Of a stretch of 34,401 nt of DNA, positions 8,590-16,770 are shown piece by piece. The stretch is from positions 1 through 34,401 of the forward strand of contig PAZL01000029.1 of the NCBI GenBank assembly GCA_002715485.1. Direction: 5' to 3'. This DNA is from Aequorivita sp. Lineage in GTDB: Bacteria; Bacteroidota; Bacteroidia; Flavobacteriales; Flavobacteriaceae. A program made the translations under genes and the position numbers. Within the stretch, counting starts at the first letter, position 1; every line of letters begins with the position of its first letter. Below the pieces are notes generated by a model that worked only from the letters and a program-made list of their open reading frames with translations, made no database searches and was not told the origin of the DNA.

Positions 8590-9747
8590 TTATTTATCTT
8601 TTCCAAGCAATCGTTGATACTCAAATAGCAAAGCATCCCAAACCTGCTGCCGTTCATAATGTAATGTAACCCTTTCCCTACTATTTGCTTTTAAATTGGC
8701 AAATAGCGAAGGCTTTGTACTTAATTGTTTTATTGAATTGTAAAGTGCTTGCGTATCTTTTGAGGGAATTATTAATCCATTTTTCCCGTGTGCAATAATT
8801 TCGTTACAGCCATTTATATCTGTCACTATAGATGGTAACCCCATAGCTCCTGCCTGCATTACCACATTTGGAAAACCTTCACGATAGCTTGGAAATACCA
8901 ATGCATCAGCAATTGAGAAATACGGACGTACATCGCTTTGATAACCTACGGTGTAAATATTTGGGTGCTTTTCAATAGTGCTCAAGGTTTCTGGTAATAA
9001 GGGATCCAGGTCATTTTCAAAAGGGCCTACCAATAAGAGTGAAATAGTATTATTTGAATCGGAAAGTTTTGAAAAAGCAGTAATCAATTCATTTATACCT
9101 TTATCCTTTACCAAACGGCCCACAAAAATATAAAGGAAATGCCCCTGCGGAATTTTCAATTTATCGCGCAGTGAGATTTTATCATTTTCTGAATAGCTCA
9201 CTGGGTCAAAATATTTAGTATCAATTCCATTGCTACTTCCATTCCCAATTATTGAAAGCTTTGATGCCTTTGTGAAATTTTCGGCAATAATGAAATCATA
9301 AAGGCCCTTTGAGTTTGGGTAAACTTCGGTGGCAAATCTGTAAGTAAGTTTTTCAACGAAATTCAAAACCTTTCTTTTAAACCCCGATGCTTCCATTAAC
9401 GGCATTCCAGCAACGGTGTGTAATCGGTTTGGAACCCCAGCAAACCAGGCGGCTGTCATTCCCACAATACCAGCCTTTGGTGTATGGGTATGAACGATTG
9501 ACGGCTTTTCTTTTTTAAGGAAGCGATACAGTTTAAAAACCGCTGCTATGTCTTTTATTGGAGTGATTTTTCGCGTAAGCTCTAATGAAAACACTCGCAC
9601 TCCTTCCTTCTTTCCATAGGCTTCCAGTTTTTCCTTTTCAGCAGAAATTGCCACCACCTCAAAATATGCTTTCATAAATCCCAACTGGCCTTCGAGCAAC
9701 TTTTCAAGGGAAATGGGCACTGTTGTTATGCGGACAAGCTTTTTCAA
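8590..9747 (-). CDS. GT4 glycosyltransferase, PglA-like
   Basis: 385 aa cytoplasmic GT-B enzyme. It probably adds the second sugar to the undecaprenyl-linked diacetamido sugar. The N-terminal acceptor domain contains HTHTPKAGIVGMTAAW. The donor domain contains FVGRLVKDKGI and REGFPNVVMQAGAMGLP. In the canonical E-x7-E motif the second Glu is a Gln here, a variant I also associate with PglA-like proteins of this phylum. The start is TTG at 9747. The nearby ATG at 9758 is out of frame and runs into TGA at 9746-9744. It begins 15 bases after the preceding GT gene ends. Confidence 0.9.
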   Translation of the reverse strand: MKKLVRITTVPISLEKLLEGQLGFMKAYFEVVAISAEKEKLEAYGKKEGVRVFSLELTRKITPIKDIAAVFKLYRFLKKEKPSIVHTHTPKAGIVGMTAAWFAGVPNRLHTVAGMPLMEASGFKRKVLNFVEKLTYRFATEVYPNSKGLYDFIIAENFTKASKLSIIGNGSSNGIDTKYFDPVSYSENDKISLRDKLKIPQGHFLYIFVGRLVKDKGINELITAFSKLSDSNNTISLLLVGPFENDLDPLLPETLSTIEKHPNIYTVGYQSDVRPYFSIADALVFPSYREGFPNVVMQAGAMGLPSIVTDINGCNEIIAHGKNGLIIPSKDTQALYNSIKQLSTKPSLFANLKANSRERVTLHYERQQVWDALLFEYQRLLGKDK

Positions 9748-9762
9748 TTCAATTTCATTTTT

Positions 9763-10844
9763 TTATGCAGCTGACTTTATTGCTCTCTTTATTAGGGTCA
9801 ACCATTGTTTATAAACTACTTCTTCCCTATAATTATCATAAACATATTGGTAACCATTCTGCCCAAAATCTTGTCTTTCCTTTTCTGAAATTTGCATCAT
9901 TCCAACAATTCTTTCCGCTAATTGCTCTGGGTTTTGCTTTTCAAATAAGAAGCCACATTCTGAATTGAGAACAAGACTTTCACAACCTGGAATTCTTGAG
10001 GATATTACGGGAAGTTTATGAGCCATTGCCTCCAAAATTGCATTTGGTGTTCCCTCCCATAAAGATGAAAGCACCAGTGCATCAGCTGCTTGTAAGTACT
10101 CACCTGTATTTTGAACAAACCCAACTATCGAGACCAATTCTTCTATTTCCATACTCTTTAATTTATCAAATGGCCATTTTTGATCAAACGTATGACCCAA
10201 GACAAATAGTTTTACGGGAATGTTTTTATCCTTTAAAATCTTGATTGCGACAAATAGTGTAATATAATCTTTTTGTGGACGAAAATGTGCTAGGCTAATA
10301 ATAGTAAAGACCTTGGTTTTATTGCTGTTGCTATGCGATTCTGAAATTTTAATAGCATTATTTTGCAAAACAGATTTCTTGGGGTTTGTTAACTTCTGGG
10401 CAATAAACTTTTTTAATGCATATTCAGAGTTAAATGTAGACAACGTGTCAATGTTATAGCTTATTCGATAAAGCCAAAAATACAGATTAGAAATCTCATT
10501 GTTTCGAACTGAAGTTATTAATGGAATACCCGAAAAAAATTTGAGCATTCTGCAAATCAAATTCATACCGAACATAAATGAAATCATTAAATCTGGTTTT
10601 TCTTTTTTGACAAAACGCAGTAATTTGAAAAGTCCAACTAAAGATTTATAGTTTATGAATTGAACCCCGATTCCTGCTTTTGTTAATTCTTCATGAAAAT
10701 CGTTATGCGCAAGCCCATAAATAATTTTTACATCATAATTTTTTTTGCCAAAAACAATGCGAGTTTTACCAATTGGTTTTCTGCACCACCTTTTGCTAGT
10801 GAAATGGAAAATAAAAAAATGCTATGATTATTTGATTTTAGCAT
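9763..10844 (-). pseudogene. GT4 glycosyltransferase split by an A8-tract frameshift
   Basis: The gene starts at ATG 10844, 17 bases inside the end of the upstream polymerase gene. It reads MLKSNNHSIF, then SLAKGGAENQLVKLALFLAKK, which is the Gly-Gly-Ala-Glu N-terminus of a GT4 enzyme. At the run of eight A (10746-10739) this frame continues as IMM and stops at 10730-10728 after 38 codons. Homology continues in the -1 frame as NYDVKIIYGLAHNDF through to the 9763 stop, giving 360 aa if joined. The donor site motif SSLWEGTPNAILEAM with intact E-x7-E is in the downstream part. Zero-frame codons at the tract are GCA AAA AAA, a perfect -1 slippery heptamer. It could be a true lesion, a sequencing error, slippage-dependent expression or a phase-variable switch. 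Annotating only 9763-10587 would miss the N-terminal domain. Confidence 0.85.
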
Positions 10845-11991
10845 TAGCAAGGTTGCTTTTATATGAATTCATTAAAATAAAAAATACTATTATAATAAAA
10901 GGAAAAACCATCGTTTTCTGGCGAACCGCAATTCCCAAATTGATGAGAATATATGCCGACGGAATGCTCAATGTAAAAATTGATAAAAAAGAGAACCAAA
11001 AAAATGATTTGTACAGGTAATTTATCTTGGTTCTGATTCTTCTAAAGATATTAAGAAAAATAAGTACCCAAAGTGAATTTTCAACAGAGGAAATAAGCAG
11101 CAGTGGACTATTTGCATCAAAAAACAAAGGCCTAAACATATAACTCAACCATTTCACCAAAAGGTTTTGATTGGACATATCTATAGATGTTCCACCTTCC
11201 ACTTTTGTGGTTTCCAATGCTTCAAATTGCGCAATCAACGATTCGGTTTCTGTAAAACCTACTCGGGCCATCAAGAAGGGGAACAAAAAATATAAGGCAA
11301 TTAACAAAAAAAAGGAAGCGGCTATTTTATAAAAAAGCTTAAGCCTTTTGTTTAAAAATAATTGTGTAAAACCAAAAGCTAGTAAAATAAAAAACAGTAC
11401 ATGTAATCTAATAAATGCCACAAGAAGAATTGGAAAAATATATAAAAACCATTTTTTCCTAAAGAAATATAAATACGCAAGAAAGCTTATTCCAAAGAAA
11501 ATCAATGAATCTTTACCGATAGCTACTGACCAAAAATGTATGTTTGGCAGTAAGAGCAGGTAAAACCATTTTGTAAATTTAACATTTGAAATTCCTATTA
11601 ATATTTTTAATAAATAATAGTAGCCCAAAAGCCCGAAAAAGGAATAAACGAAAAAGGACCCAAAATATGTTAGTCCCAAAAACTTTACCAACGGATATAA
11701 TGTGAAGTAAATAAAGGTTGTTCCCTGACCAAAAGTTTCTCCCCAATTATCAAACAAAAAAAGTACGCGACGGTAATAACCGATTGAGTCAGCAACATTA
11801 TTTAACGTATAGAAGTAATATACAAAAGTAAAAAATAGATGTGTGATGCCTACCAAGGCAAACAAACGTACAAACTTCACCGAAACATCTCGAAACTTTT
11901 GCGCCAATGCCACTATTCCAATGATATACATCAATATCACGGAAATATCCAAAATGGTGACCCGGGTCAATATTTCGCGGGAAATTTCCAT
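10828..11991 (-). CDS. wzy: Wzy-like polysaccharide polymerase / EpsG-like membrane protein
   Basis: 387 aa with about ten hydrophobic helices and little else. The central RLHVLFFILLAFGF segment and a large loop (about 230-290, containing the acidic TETESLIAQFEALET stretch) resemble EpsG/Wzy polymerases. It would join lipid-linked repeat units in the periplasm. It overlaps the ATP-grasp gene by 1 base (TAATG) and the GT4 gene by 17 bases, so translation is probably coupled. Wzy proteins have very low sequence conservation, so the role rests on topology and on being the only polymerase candidate in a cluster that also has Wzx, Wza and Wzc. Confidence 0.75.
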   Translation of the reverse strand: MEISREILTRVTILDISVILMYIIGIVALAQKFRDVSVKFVRLFALVGITHLFFTFVYYFYTLNNVADSIGYYRRVLFLFDNWGETFGQGTTFIYFTLYPLVKFLGLTYFGSFFVYSFFGLLGYYYLLKILIGISNVKFTKWFYLLLLPNIHFWSVAIGKDSLIFFGISFLAYLYFFRKKWFLYIFPILLVAFIRLHVLFFILLAFGFTQLFLNKRLKLFYKIAASFFLLIALYFLFPFLMARVGFTETESLIAQFEALETTKVEGGTSIDMSNQNLLVKWLSYMFRPLFFDANSPLLLISSVENSLWVLIFLNIFRRIRTKINYLYKSFFWFSFLSIFTLSIPSAYILINLGIAVRQKTMVFPFIIIVFFILMNSYKSNLANAKIK

Positions 11992-13010
11992 TATTCCTTT
12001 AAAAAGTTTTCCATCATTATAGCTTGTGGGTTAAATGTGCCCGCTACGAAGCTCAAATCTTTTTTCCAATAGCCTGGACAAGCATCGTAGGCTTTCATCG
12101 AAAACCCAAAACATACCTCTACTATCTTAGGAACTTTGTTTTTATCATAAACAAAATCAAAAGCCAAACATTGGCCGCCAATTTTTTCTGTCACATTAAA
12201 AGCTATTTTTACCGTTTCCAGGTCAATTTTTGAAACGTCAAAATCCAGCTTACCGCTGCCAGAGGCACGAAAGTCATTTTCTTTGTTAAAACGTCTTATC
12301 CCAAAAGCGATCTCACCTACAACAATAATACGTGTATCAAAAGCATTATTTGGCATAAACTCTTGAAAATAGACATATCCTTTTTCGGCATTTGCCAATG
12401 AACGCTCCCTTTTATTCTTTTTGAAAAATCCTATGGTTTTCTTCGCCAATTTTATGGGATCTTTTATCTGCTTTGCAATACGCAGTTTTTGGTCAAAGTT
12501 GCCAAGCGCTGTGGCTGTAGATACTATACCTTCGGAAAACAGTTTTCTTATATACTCCTCGCCTTCAGTTTTTGAATTAATCAATTTTACATTTGTGGAG
12601 CCAGCGCCTCTTTTAAGTTTTGCAACTAAAGGCAATTCGGAAGTGTTTAAAAATTTTATGGCATCTTCCTTTTCATAGAAAACCGTGCTTTTAACCAATG
12701 GAGCACAAATACTCTCAAACAAATATTTCTGTGCCACCTTATCGTCAAAATGCCATCTCGTGTTGAAGTTGGGAAAGGTTTTAATATCCATATTATCTGC
12801 AGCGTTCATTACATAGGGATAAACCATTAAATCTTGGGATGAAGCGTGGTTTAGATGCCACATTAAATGGGTAATACTTTCTTTTTTGAAAAGCTCCAGA
12901 ATATTATTTTCAAAACAATTTACCAATAGATATTCAATGCCATTTTGCTGGCAGTATGTAACCCACCGTTCCGTAAAACCTCCTTCTCTGTTATGTATGG
13001 CTATTTTCAT
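11991..13010 (-). CDS. ATP-grasp family protein of the polysaccharide cluster
   Basis: 339 aa. The fold is RimK-like ATP-grasp: an N-terminal pre-ATP-grasp region, then the ATP-binding lysine in VAKLKRGAGSTNVKLI (near 130-133). YVYFQEFMP and FDTRIIVVGEIAFGIRR (Arg227) follow, then the metal-binding AFDFVYDKNK and VEVCFGFS (Glu298). The usual Asn after E-x is Cys here, so metal binding may be altered. ATP-grasp enzymes form amide or related bonds via acyl phosphates, so it could attach an amino acid to a sugar of the repeat unit. This is inference; no substrate can be read. It overlaps its neighbours by 1 base on both sides. Confidence 0.8.
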   Translation of the reverse strand: MKIAIHNREGGFTERWVTYCQQNGIEYLLVNCFENNILELFKKESITHLMWHLNHASSQDLMVYPYVMNAADNMDIKTFPNFNTRWHFDDKVAQKYLFESICAPLVKSTVFYEKEDAIKFLNTSELPLVAKLKRGAGSTNVKLINSKTEGEEYIRKLFSEGIVSTATALGNFDQKLRIAKQIKDPIKLAKKTIGFFKKNKRERSLANAEKGYVYFQEFMPNNAFDTRIIVVGEIAFGIRRFNKENDFRASGSGKLDFDVSKIDLETVKIAFNVTEKIGGQCLAFDFVYDKNKVPKIVEVCFGFSMKAYDACPGYWKKDLSFVAGTFNPQAIMMENFLKE

Positions 13011-13597
13011 TAGTATTGTTTAATAAGAATTGCAGGATTACCGCCAAAAATAGATTTTGCTGGCACATTACCTTTTACAATACTTCCGGCTGTAATAATA
13101 GCACCTTCACCTATTTTTGTTCCTCCTAAAATGATACAATTTGCCGCTATCCAAACATTGTCTGCTATAATAATAGGGTTACCATGATCTTTGGTATTAA
13201 TTCTATTTTCTGGGTTTTCCATACATAGCTCATGACCATTCCCGTCAATAATATTAGTGTTAGCTGCTATTAAGCAATTATTACCAATTTGAATTTTATT
13301 GAATGCATGTATACAAGTGCCGTGGACACGCGTATTTTCACCTATTTCGATAACAGCATTGGGACGATCTGCAAATAATTTACATTTTGAAAACATATTT
13401 ATATGATATCCAAAATTTGAAGAATTTATAGTAGAACCATTTCCTATGCTGATTTTTGCATCATTATGTTTTAAAATTTGGGGCATTAATTTAAAAACAA
13501 CTTTTTTCCCCAAGTGTAAATCTTCAAAAGTATAGACCCAATAGGTAACACATTTGTAAAATAATTGGTTAAATAATCCTTTAATTCGCTTCATCAT
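13010..13597 (-). CDS. Hexapeptide-repeat O-acyltransferase (WbbJ/LbH family)
   Basis: 195 aa left-handed beta-helix acyltransferase of the CysE/LacA/WbbJ type. Hexapeptide repeats run from about residue 45 to 190. The predicted active-site region is IIDGNGHELC, then IADNVWIAANCIILGGTKIG, and the protein ends with the acceptor-binding GNPAILIKQY tail. It probably acetylates a sugar of the repeat unit, using acetyl-CoA. The ATG at 13597 is followed by a second ATG, and either could be used. The gene overlaps the flippase end by 17 bases and the ATP-grasp start by 1 base, marking a tightly coupled block. Confidence 0.85.
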   Translation of the reverse strand: MMKRIKGLFNQLFYKCVTYWVYTFEDLHLGKKVVFKLMPQILKHNDAKISIGNGSTINSSNFGYHINMFSKCKLFADRPNAVIEIGENTRVHGTCIHAFNKIQIGNNCLIAANTNIIDGNGHELCMENPENRINTKDHGNPIIIADNVWIAANCIILGGTKIGEGAIITAGSIVKGNVPAKSIFGGNPAILIKQY

Positions 13598-14819
13598 ATT
13601 TCCATTTAAACCAAAGATGTCCGCCCATTAAAAAGCGAGCAATTAACAAATTTGCAGCAGCCCCAATAATATTAAAAAAATATATCAACGGAAAAGCCAA
13701 AACAAACCCAATAAGCGATGAAAGGATCGTATTTTTCATCACCAGTTTATCCTTTCTTCGGATGATAAAATAATTCAATCCAAAAATATCATAGGCCGTG
13801 TAACCTATAATACTTAACGATAACAAGATTAAAATTAACAGTGCATTTTTATATTCCATATCCAAATACCAAAAAACCAACGGATAACCCAATATGGGTA
13901 AGGCGGCCAGTAGCAATCCTAAACCCAACATTAAATTTCTGTACTTTGGAAAGGCATCCTTTCTTCTGTTGAGGAATGGAAAGAATACTCTTGAAACCAC
14001 ATTGAGCAATACGACGCAAAGGTCTATAATTTTTTTCAGGGCATCATAAATTCCTACTAAATAAGTGGTCGTGAAAATACCAAGGAGCAACGTATTTGTG
14101 TTGTTATAAAGGTTGGGCAAAAACTGATTTATGAAAATAGGAAAATTGTCCTTGATTGTGTTACGTACCATTTTAAAATGTAGCCATCGAAACTTAATTT
14201 TATATTTTTTTATAAGAATATATTGCCCAACCAAACCTGCACCAATAAAGCCAGCACTTTGAAGGAGTGGGTAAATCCAATAATCTTCTTTTTCTGTGAT
14301 AAAAATAAAAACACAAATGGTAAAGAAAAGCTTGATGCCAATATTCAAAAGAGAGATATACTTCATCTTTTCAATTCCCTGAAAAAACCATTCTGGAAAC
14401 AGGCCATACCCTAAAAGCAAGGGCATGGTTAGAAAAAAAACAGTCCGCTCTTCATAAAATGGGGGGTAAAGAAGTACAATAGTAGTAAGTATAAAAAAGG
14501 AAAATATTAAAAACATTCCCTTCACAATAAGCACTTTGCTGTAAATTATATTCAGCTTTTCTGGGCTATTTCGAAAGACCGCTACATCACGCGTAGCAGT
14601 AATTTTAAAACTATAATCGGTAATTGATTGAAAATAGGCAACCAATGATGCAGCCAAAATGACGATTCCGTAATTTGAAAATCCTAAAACGCGCAACAAA
14701 TAAGGCAGTGTAATTAGGGGCAATAGCATTCCCACTAGCTGTAATGCTGATAAAGACACAAAATTTTCCAACAGTACCTTTGCGTCTTTCCCTTTAAAAA
14801 TGTCGAAATATTTCTTCAA
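13581..14819 (-). CDS. wzx: Wzx-type repeat-unit flippase
   Basis: About 412 aa with roughly 12 membrane helices, MOP superfamily (oligosaccharide flippase). It moves undecaprenyl-linked repeat units across the inner membrane. The N-terminal VLLENFVSLSALQLVGMLL and LPLITLPYLLRVLGFSNYG are typical of the family. No ATG exists before residue 30 of the longest frame. A TTG at 14909 would give 442 aa but lies in the 3' arm of a terminator hairpin and before a -7 box, so it should not be on the mRNA. I prefer the TTG at 14819 (MKKYFDIFKGKDAKVL), which fits the family start. First gene of the polysaccharide cluster. Confidence 0.88.
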   Translation of the reverse strand: MKKYFDIFKGKDAKVLLENFVSLSALQLVGMLLPLITLPYLLRVLGFSNYGIVILAASLVAYFQSITDYSFKITATRDVAVFRNSPEKLNIIYSKVLIVKGMFLIFSFFILTTIVLLYPPFYEERTVFFLTMPLLLGYGLFPEWFFQGIEKMKYISLLNIGIKLFFTICVFIFITEKEDYWIYPLLQSAGFIGAGLVGQYILIKKYKIKFRWLHFKMVRNTIKDNFPIFINQFLPNLYNNTNTLLLGIFTTTYLVGIYDALKKIIDLCVVLLNVVSRVFFPFLNRRKDAFPKYRNLMLGLGLLLAALPILGYPLVFWYLDMEYKNALLILILLSLSIIGYTAYDIFGLNYFIIRRKDKLVMKNTILSSLIGFVLAFPLIYFFNIIGAAANLLIARFLMGGHLWFKWKYDEAN

Positions 14820-14863
14820 TCCGGAACCCTTAAGCCGAAAAATCGGTCGTAAAATTAAGCCTG

Positions 14864-14871
14864 CAAAGATA
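14864..14871 (-). promoter_or_regulatory. Candidate -7 box of the polysaccharide cluster
   Basis: TATCTTTG on the minus strand matches TAnnTTTG exactly. It lies between the cysN terminator and the wzx TTG at 14819, giving a leader of about 38 bases. The nearest TTG upstream is 26 bases away, too far for a standard -33 box, so this is moderate evidence. Confidence 0.5.
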
Positions 14872-14907
14872 CCACGCTCGTTTTGGTATTCAGCTATCAA
14901 TTTGCAC

Positions 14908-14944
14908 AAAAATTCCCTCTAAATGTATTTTAAAGGGAATTTTT
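14908..14944 (-). terminator. Hairpin terminator after cysN
   Basis: An 11-bp perfect inverted repeat, AAAAATTCCCT and AGGGAATTTTT, with a 15-base loop, about 30 bases past the cysN stop codon. Both arms end in A/T tracts, so it can work in either direction. It divides the sulfate operon from the polysaccharide cluster. Confidence 0.7.
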
Positions 14945-14972
14945 GGTTGTTTATCGAGAATTTCATTAAATA

Positions 14973-16229
14973 TTATACAATCATTCCCGCAGCAACAGTC
15001 TCATGTGTTGCATCATCAATCAACACAAAACTGCCGGTAAGTCTATTGTCACGATATTCGTCAACCATCAACGGACGCGTAGTTCGAATACTGATTCGGG
15101 CAATGTCGTTCATTTTTAATTCCTTGTCCTCTTCTTCGCGAGCGTAAGTGTTAATGTCAATTTTATACACAACCTCTTTTATCATCGCTTTTTGCTCGTT
15201 AGAAGTGTGCACTATCGTATATTTAGCTCTAGGTCTTGCTGGTGAATTGTTAAACCAACACAACATAGCGTCAAATTCCTGTAATGCTTTTGGTTGATTA
15301 TTTTCCTTAACAATCATATCGCCACGGCTGATGTCTATATCATCTTCCAAGCTAATGGCAACGGACATCGGCGCGAATACCTCTTCCAAAGAACCGTCCA
15401 TAGTGTCAATGCCTTTAATTTTGGAAGTAAAACCGGAAGGCAATACAACTACATCGTCACCAGGCCTAAAGATTCCACTGGCAACACGGCCTGCATATCC
15501 TCGGTAATCTATAAAACCCTCCCGTTGTGGGCGTAAAACTGTTTGTACTGGAAAGCGGGCATCTATTTTATTGATATCGCTACTGATGTGCATCGTTTCC
15601 AAAGTATATAATAAAGGAGCGCCCTTGTACCAGTCCATGTTTTTGGACCGATTTACCACATTATCGCCATCCAAAGCACTAATGGGAAGAAACTGAATGT
15701 CCTTTACATATAATTTTGAAGAAAATTCTTCAAATTGATTAATGATTTTTTCATAAACCTCTTCTGAATAATCTACCAAATCCATTTTATTGATACAAAC
15801 AATAATATGCGGAATCTGCAAAAGAGAAGCTATAAAAGCATGTCTTTTTGTTTGTTCAATTACTCCGTGACGGGCATCAATTAAAATTAAGGCAGCATTA
15901 GCGGTGGAAGCTCCCGTAACCATATTTCGGGTATATTGTATGTGACCCGGAGTATCCGCAATTATGAATTTACGCTTGGGAGTGGTAAAATACCTATATG
16001 CCACATCAATAGTTATACCCTGCTCCCGCTCATCGCGAAGCCCATCTGTAAACAAAGCAAGGTCAACACCCTCGTGACCTTTTTTACGACTGGTATTTTC
16101 TATAGCTTCCAGTTGGTCTTCAAAAATCGCCTTGCTATCGTAAAGCAACCTCCCTATCAACGTGCTCTTCCCATCGTCCACACTTCCAGCAGTAGTAAAT
16201 CTTAGTAGTTGGTTTTTGTCTATTTCCAT
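14973..16229 (-). CDS. cysN: Sulfate adenylyltransferase GTPase subunit
   Basis: 418 aa elongation-factor-like GTPase that drives ATP sulfurylase (CysD) to make adenosine 5'-phosphosulfate. G1 is GSVDDGKST at 15-23, G3 DTPGHIQYTRNM near 93-104 and G4 NKMDLVDY near 147-154. EF-Tu-like beta-barrel domains 2 and 3 follow. It lacks the C-terminal APS kinase domain of NodQ-type fusions, and a separate cysC is present nearby. Unusually, a four-helix-bundle gene and repeat arrays separate it from its partner cysD. A hairpin terminator follows. Confidence 0.97.
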   Translation of the reverse strand: MEIDKNQLLRFTTAGSVDDGKSTLIGRLLYDSKAIFEDQLEAIENTSRKKGHEGVDLALFTDGLRDEREQGITIDVAYRYFTTPKRKFIIADTPGHIQYTRNMVTGASTANAALILIDARHGVIEQTKRHAFIASLLQIPHIIVCINKMDLVDYSEEVYEKIINQFEEFSSKLYVKDIQFLPISALDGDNVVNRSKNMDWYKGAPLLYTLETMHISSDINKIDARFPVQTVLRPQREGFIDYRGYAGRVASGIFRPGDDVVVLPSGFTSKIKGIDTMDGSLEEVFAPMSVAISLEDDIDISRGDMIVKENNQPKALQEFDAMLCWFNNSPARPRAKYTIVHTSNEQKAMIKEVVYKIDINTYAREEEDKELKMNDIARISIRTTRPLMVDEYRDNRLTGSFVLIDDATHETVAAGMIV

Positions 16230-16232
16230 TAT

Positions 16233-16270
16233 AATGCTTTAGGCCGTAAGCTATAGGCTTTAGGCTATTT
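16233..16270. repeat. Heptamer array R1
   Basis: Five consecutive degenerate 7-mers on the plus strand: GCTTTAG, GCCGTAA, GCTATAG, GCTTTAG, GCTATTT (16236-16270). They fill the gap between the cysN start and the four-helix-bundle stop. The 34 bases from 16233 match array R2 at 29 of 34 positions in the same orientation. Confidence 0.85.
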
Positions 16271-16623
16271 TACTCTTTTAACTTTTTACTTAAATTATAA
16301 AGTTTTCCCTTAATATCATTTATTGACTTTGAAAGTTTATCTTCAGATTCAGTAGAAATAATGGATAAGTCTTTTGCCAGAATGAAAAAATACTCCAGTT
16401 CATGGGCAGATCCTAATGATATCTGTACAAATCTATTAAAATCCTTGTCTGAATCCCTTCCGCAGCCTTCACAAAAATTAGAAGTAATAGAATATGCAGC
16501 CCTTCGCATTTGCGTGGTCAATTGAAACTTTTCCGAATCAGGAAACCCAGAAGTAATTTTATAAACTTCCAAAACAAGTTCGTGACTTAAAACCCAAACA
16601 TCATATTTCCTAAAATCCCTCAT
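16270..16623 (-). CDS. Four-helix-bundle protein (bS23/TIGR02436-like)
   Basis: 117 aa, the standard length of the four-helix-bundle family related to 23S rRNA intervening-sequence proteins and to Avd of diversity-generating retroelements. The usual N-terminal FRKYDVWVLSHELVLEVYK is present, followed by FPDSEKFQLTTQMRRAAYSI and SNFCEGCGRDSDKDF. It is predicted to form a small basic oligomer that may bind nucleic acid; its cellular role is unknown. It interrupts the cysD-cysN pair. Direct repeats R1 and R2 lie immediately outside its stop and start codons, suggesting acquisition as a repeat-borne cassette. No reverse transcriptase or rRNA is in the window. Confidence 0.9.
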   Translation of the reverse strand: MRDFRKYDVWVLSHELVLEVYKITSGFPDSEKFQLTTQMRRAAYSITSNFCEGCGRDSDKDFNRFVQISLGSAHELEYFFILAKDLSIISTESEDKLSKSINDIKGKLYNLSKKLKE

Positions 16624-16628
16624 AAATT

Positions 16629-16666
16629 AATGCTTTAGGCTGTATGTTTTAGGCTTTATGCTTTGT
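16629..16666. repeat. Heptamer array R2
   Basis: Plus-strand 7-mers GCTTTAG, GCTGTAT, GTTTTAG, GCTTTAT, GCTTTGT (16632-16666), just upstream of the four-helix-bundle start codon. It is a direct repeat of R1 and inverted relative to R3. The message can pair GGCTGTA of R3 with TACAGCC of R2. Confidence 0.85.
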
Positions 16667-16770
16667 GTCCTTTGCTTGTTATCTATTTTATTAAGTTTAC
16701 GTCTTTGCACCCTAACTTTATATTATTTACTTCTTTTAAACATTCTTAATTTTTCACTTTATAAATCGAA

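Noticed and set aside
16270-16623. Diversity-generating retroelement, based on an Avd-like protein
   Set aside because: There is no reverse transcriptase, template repeat or variable repeat in the window; a four-helix-bundle protein alone is not enough.
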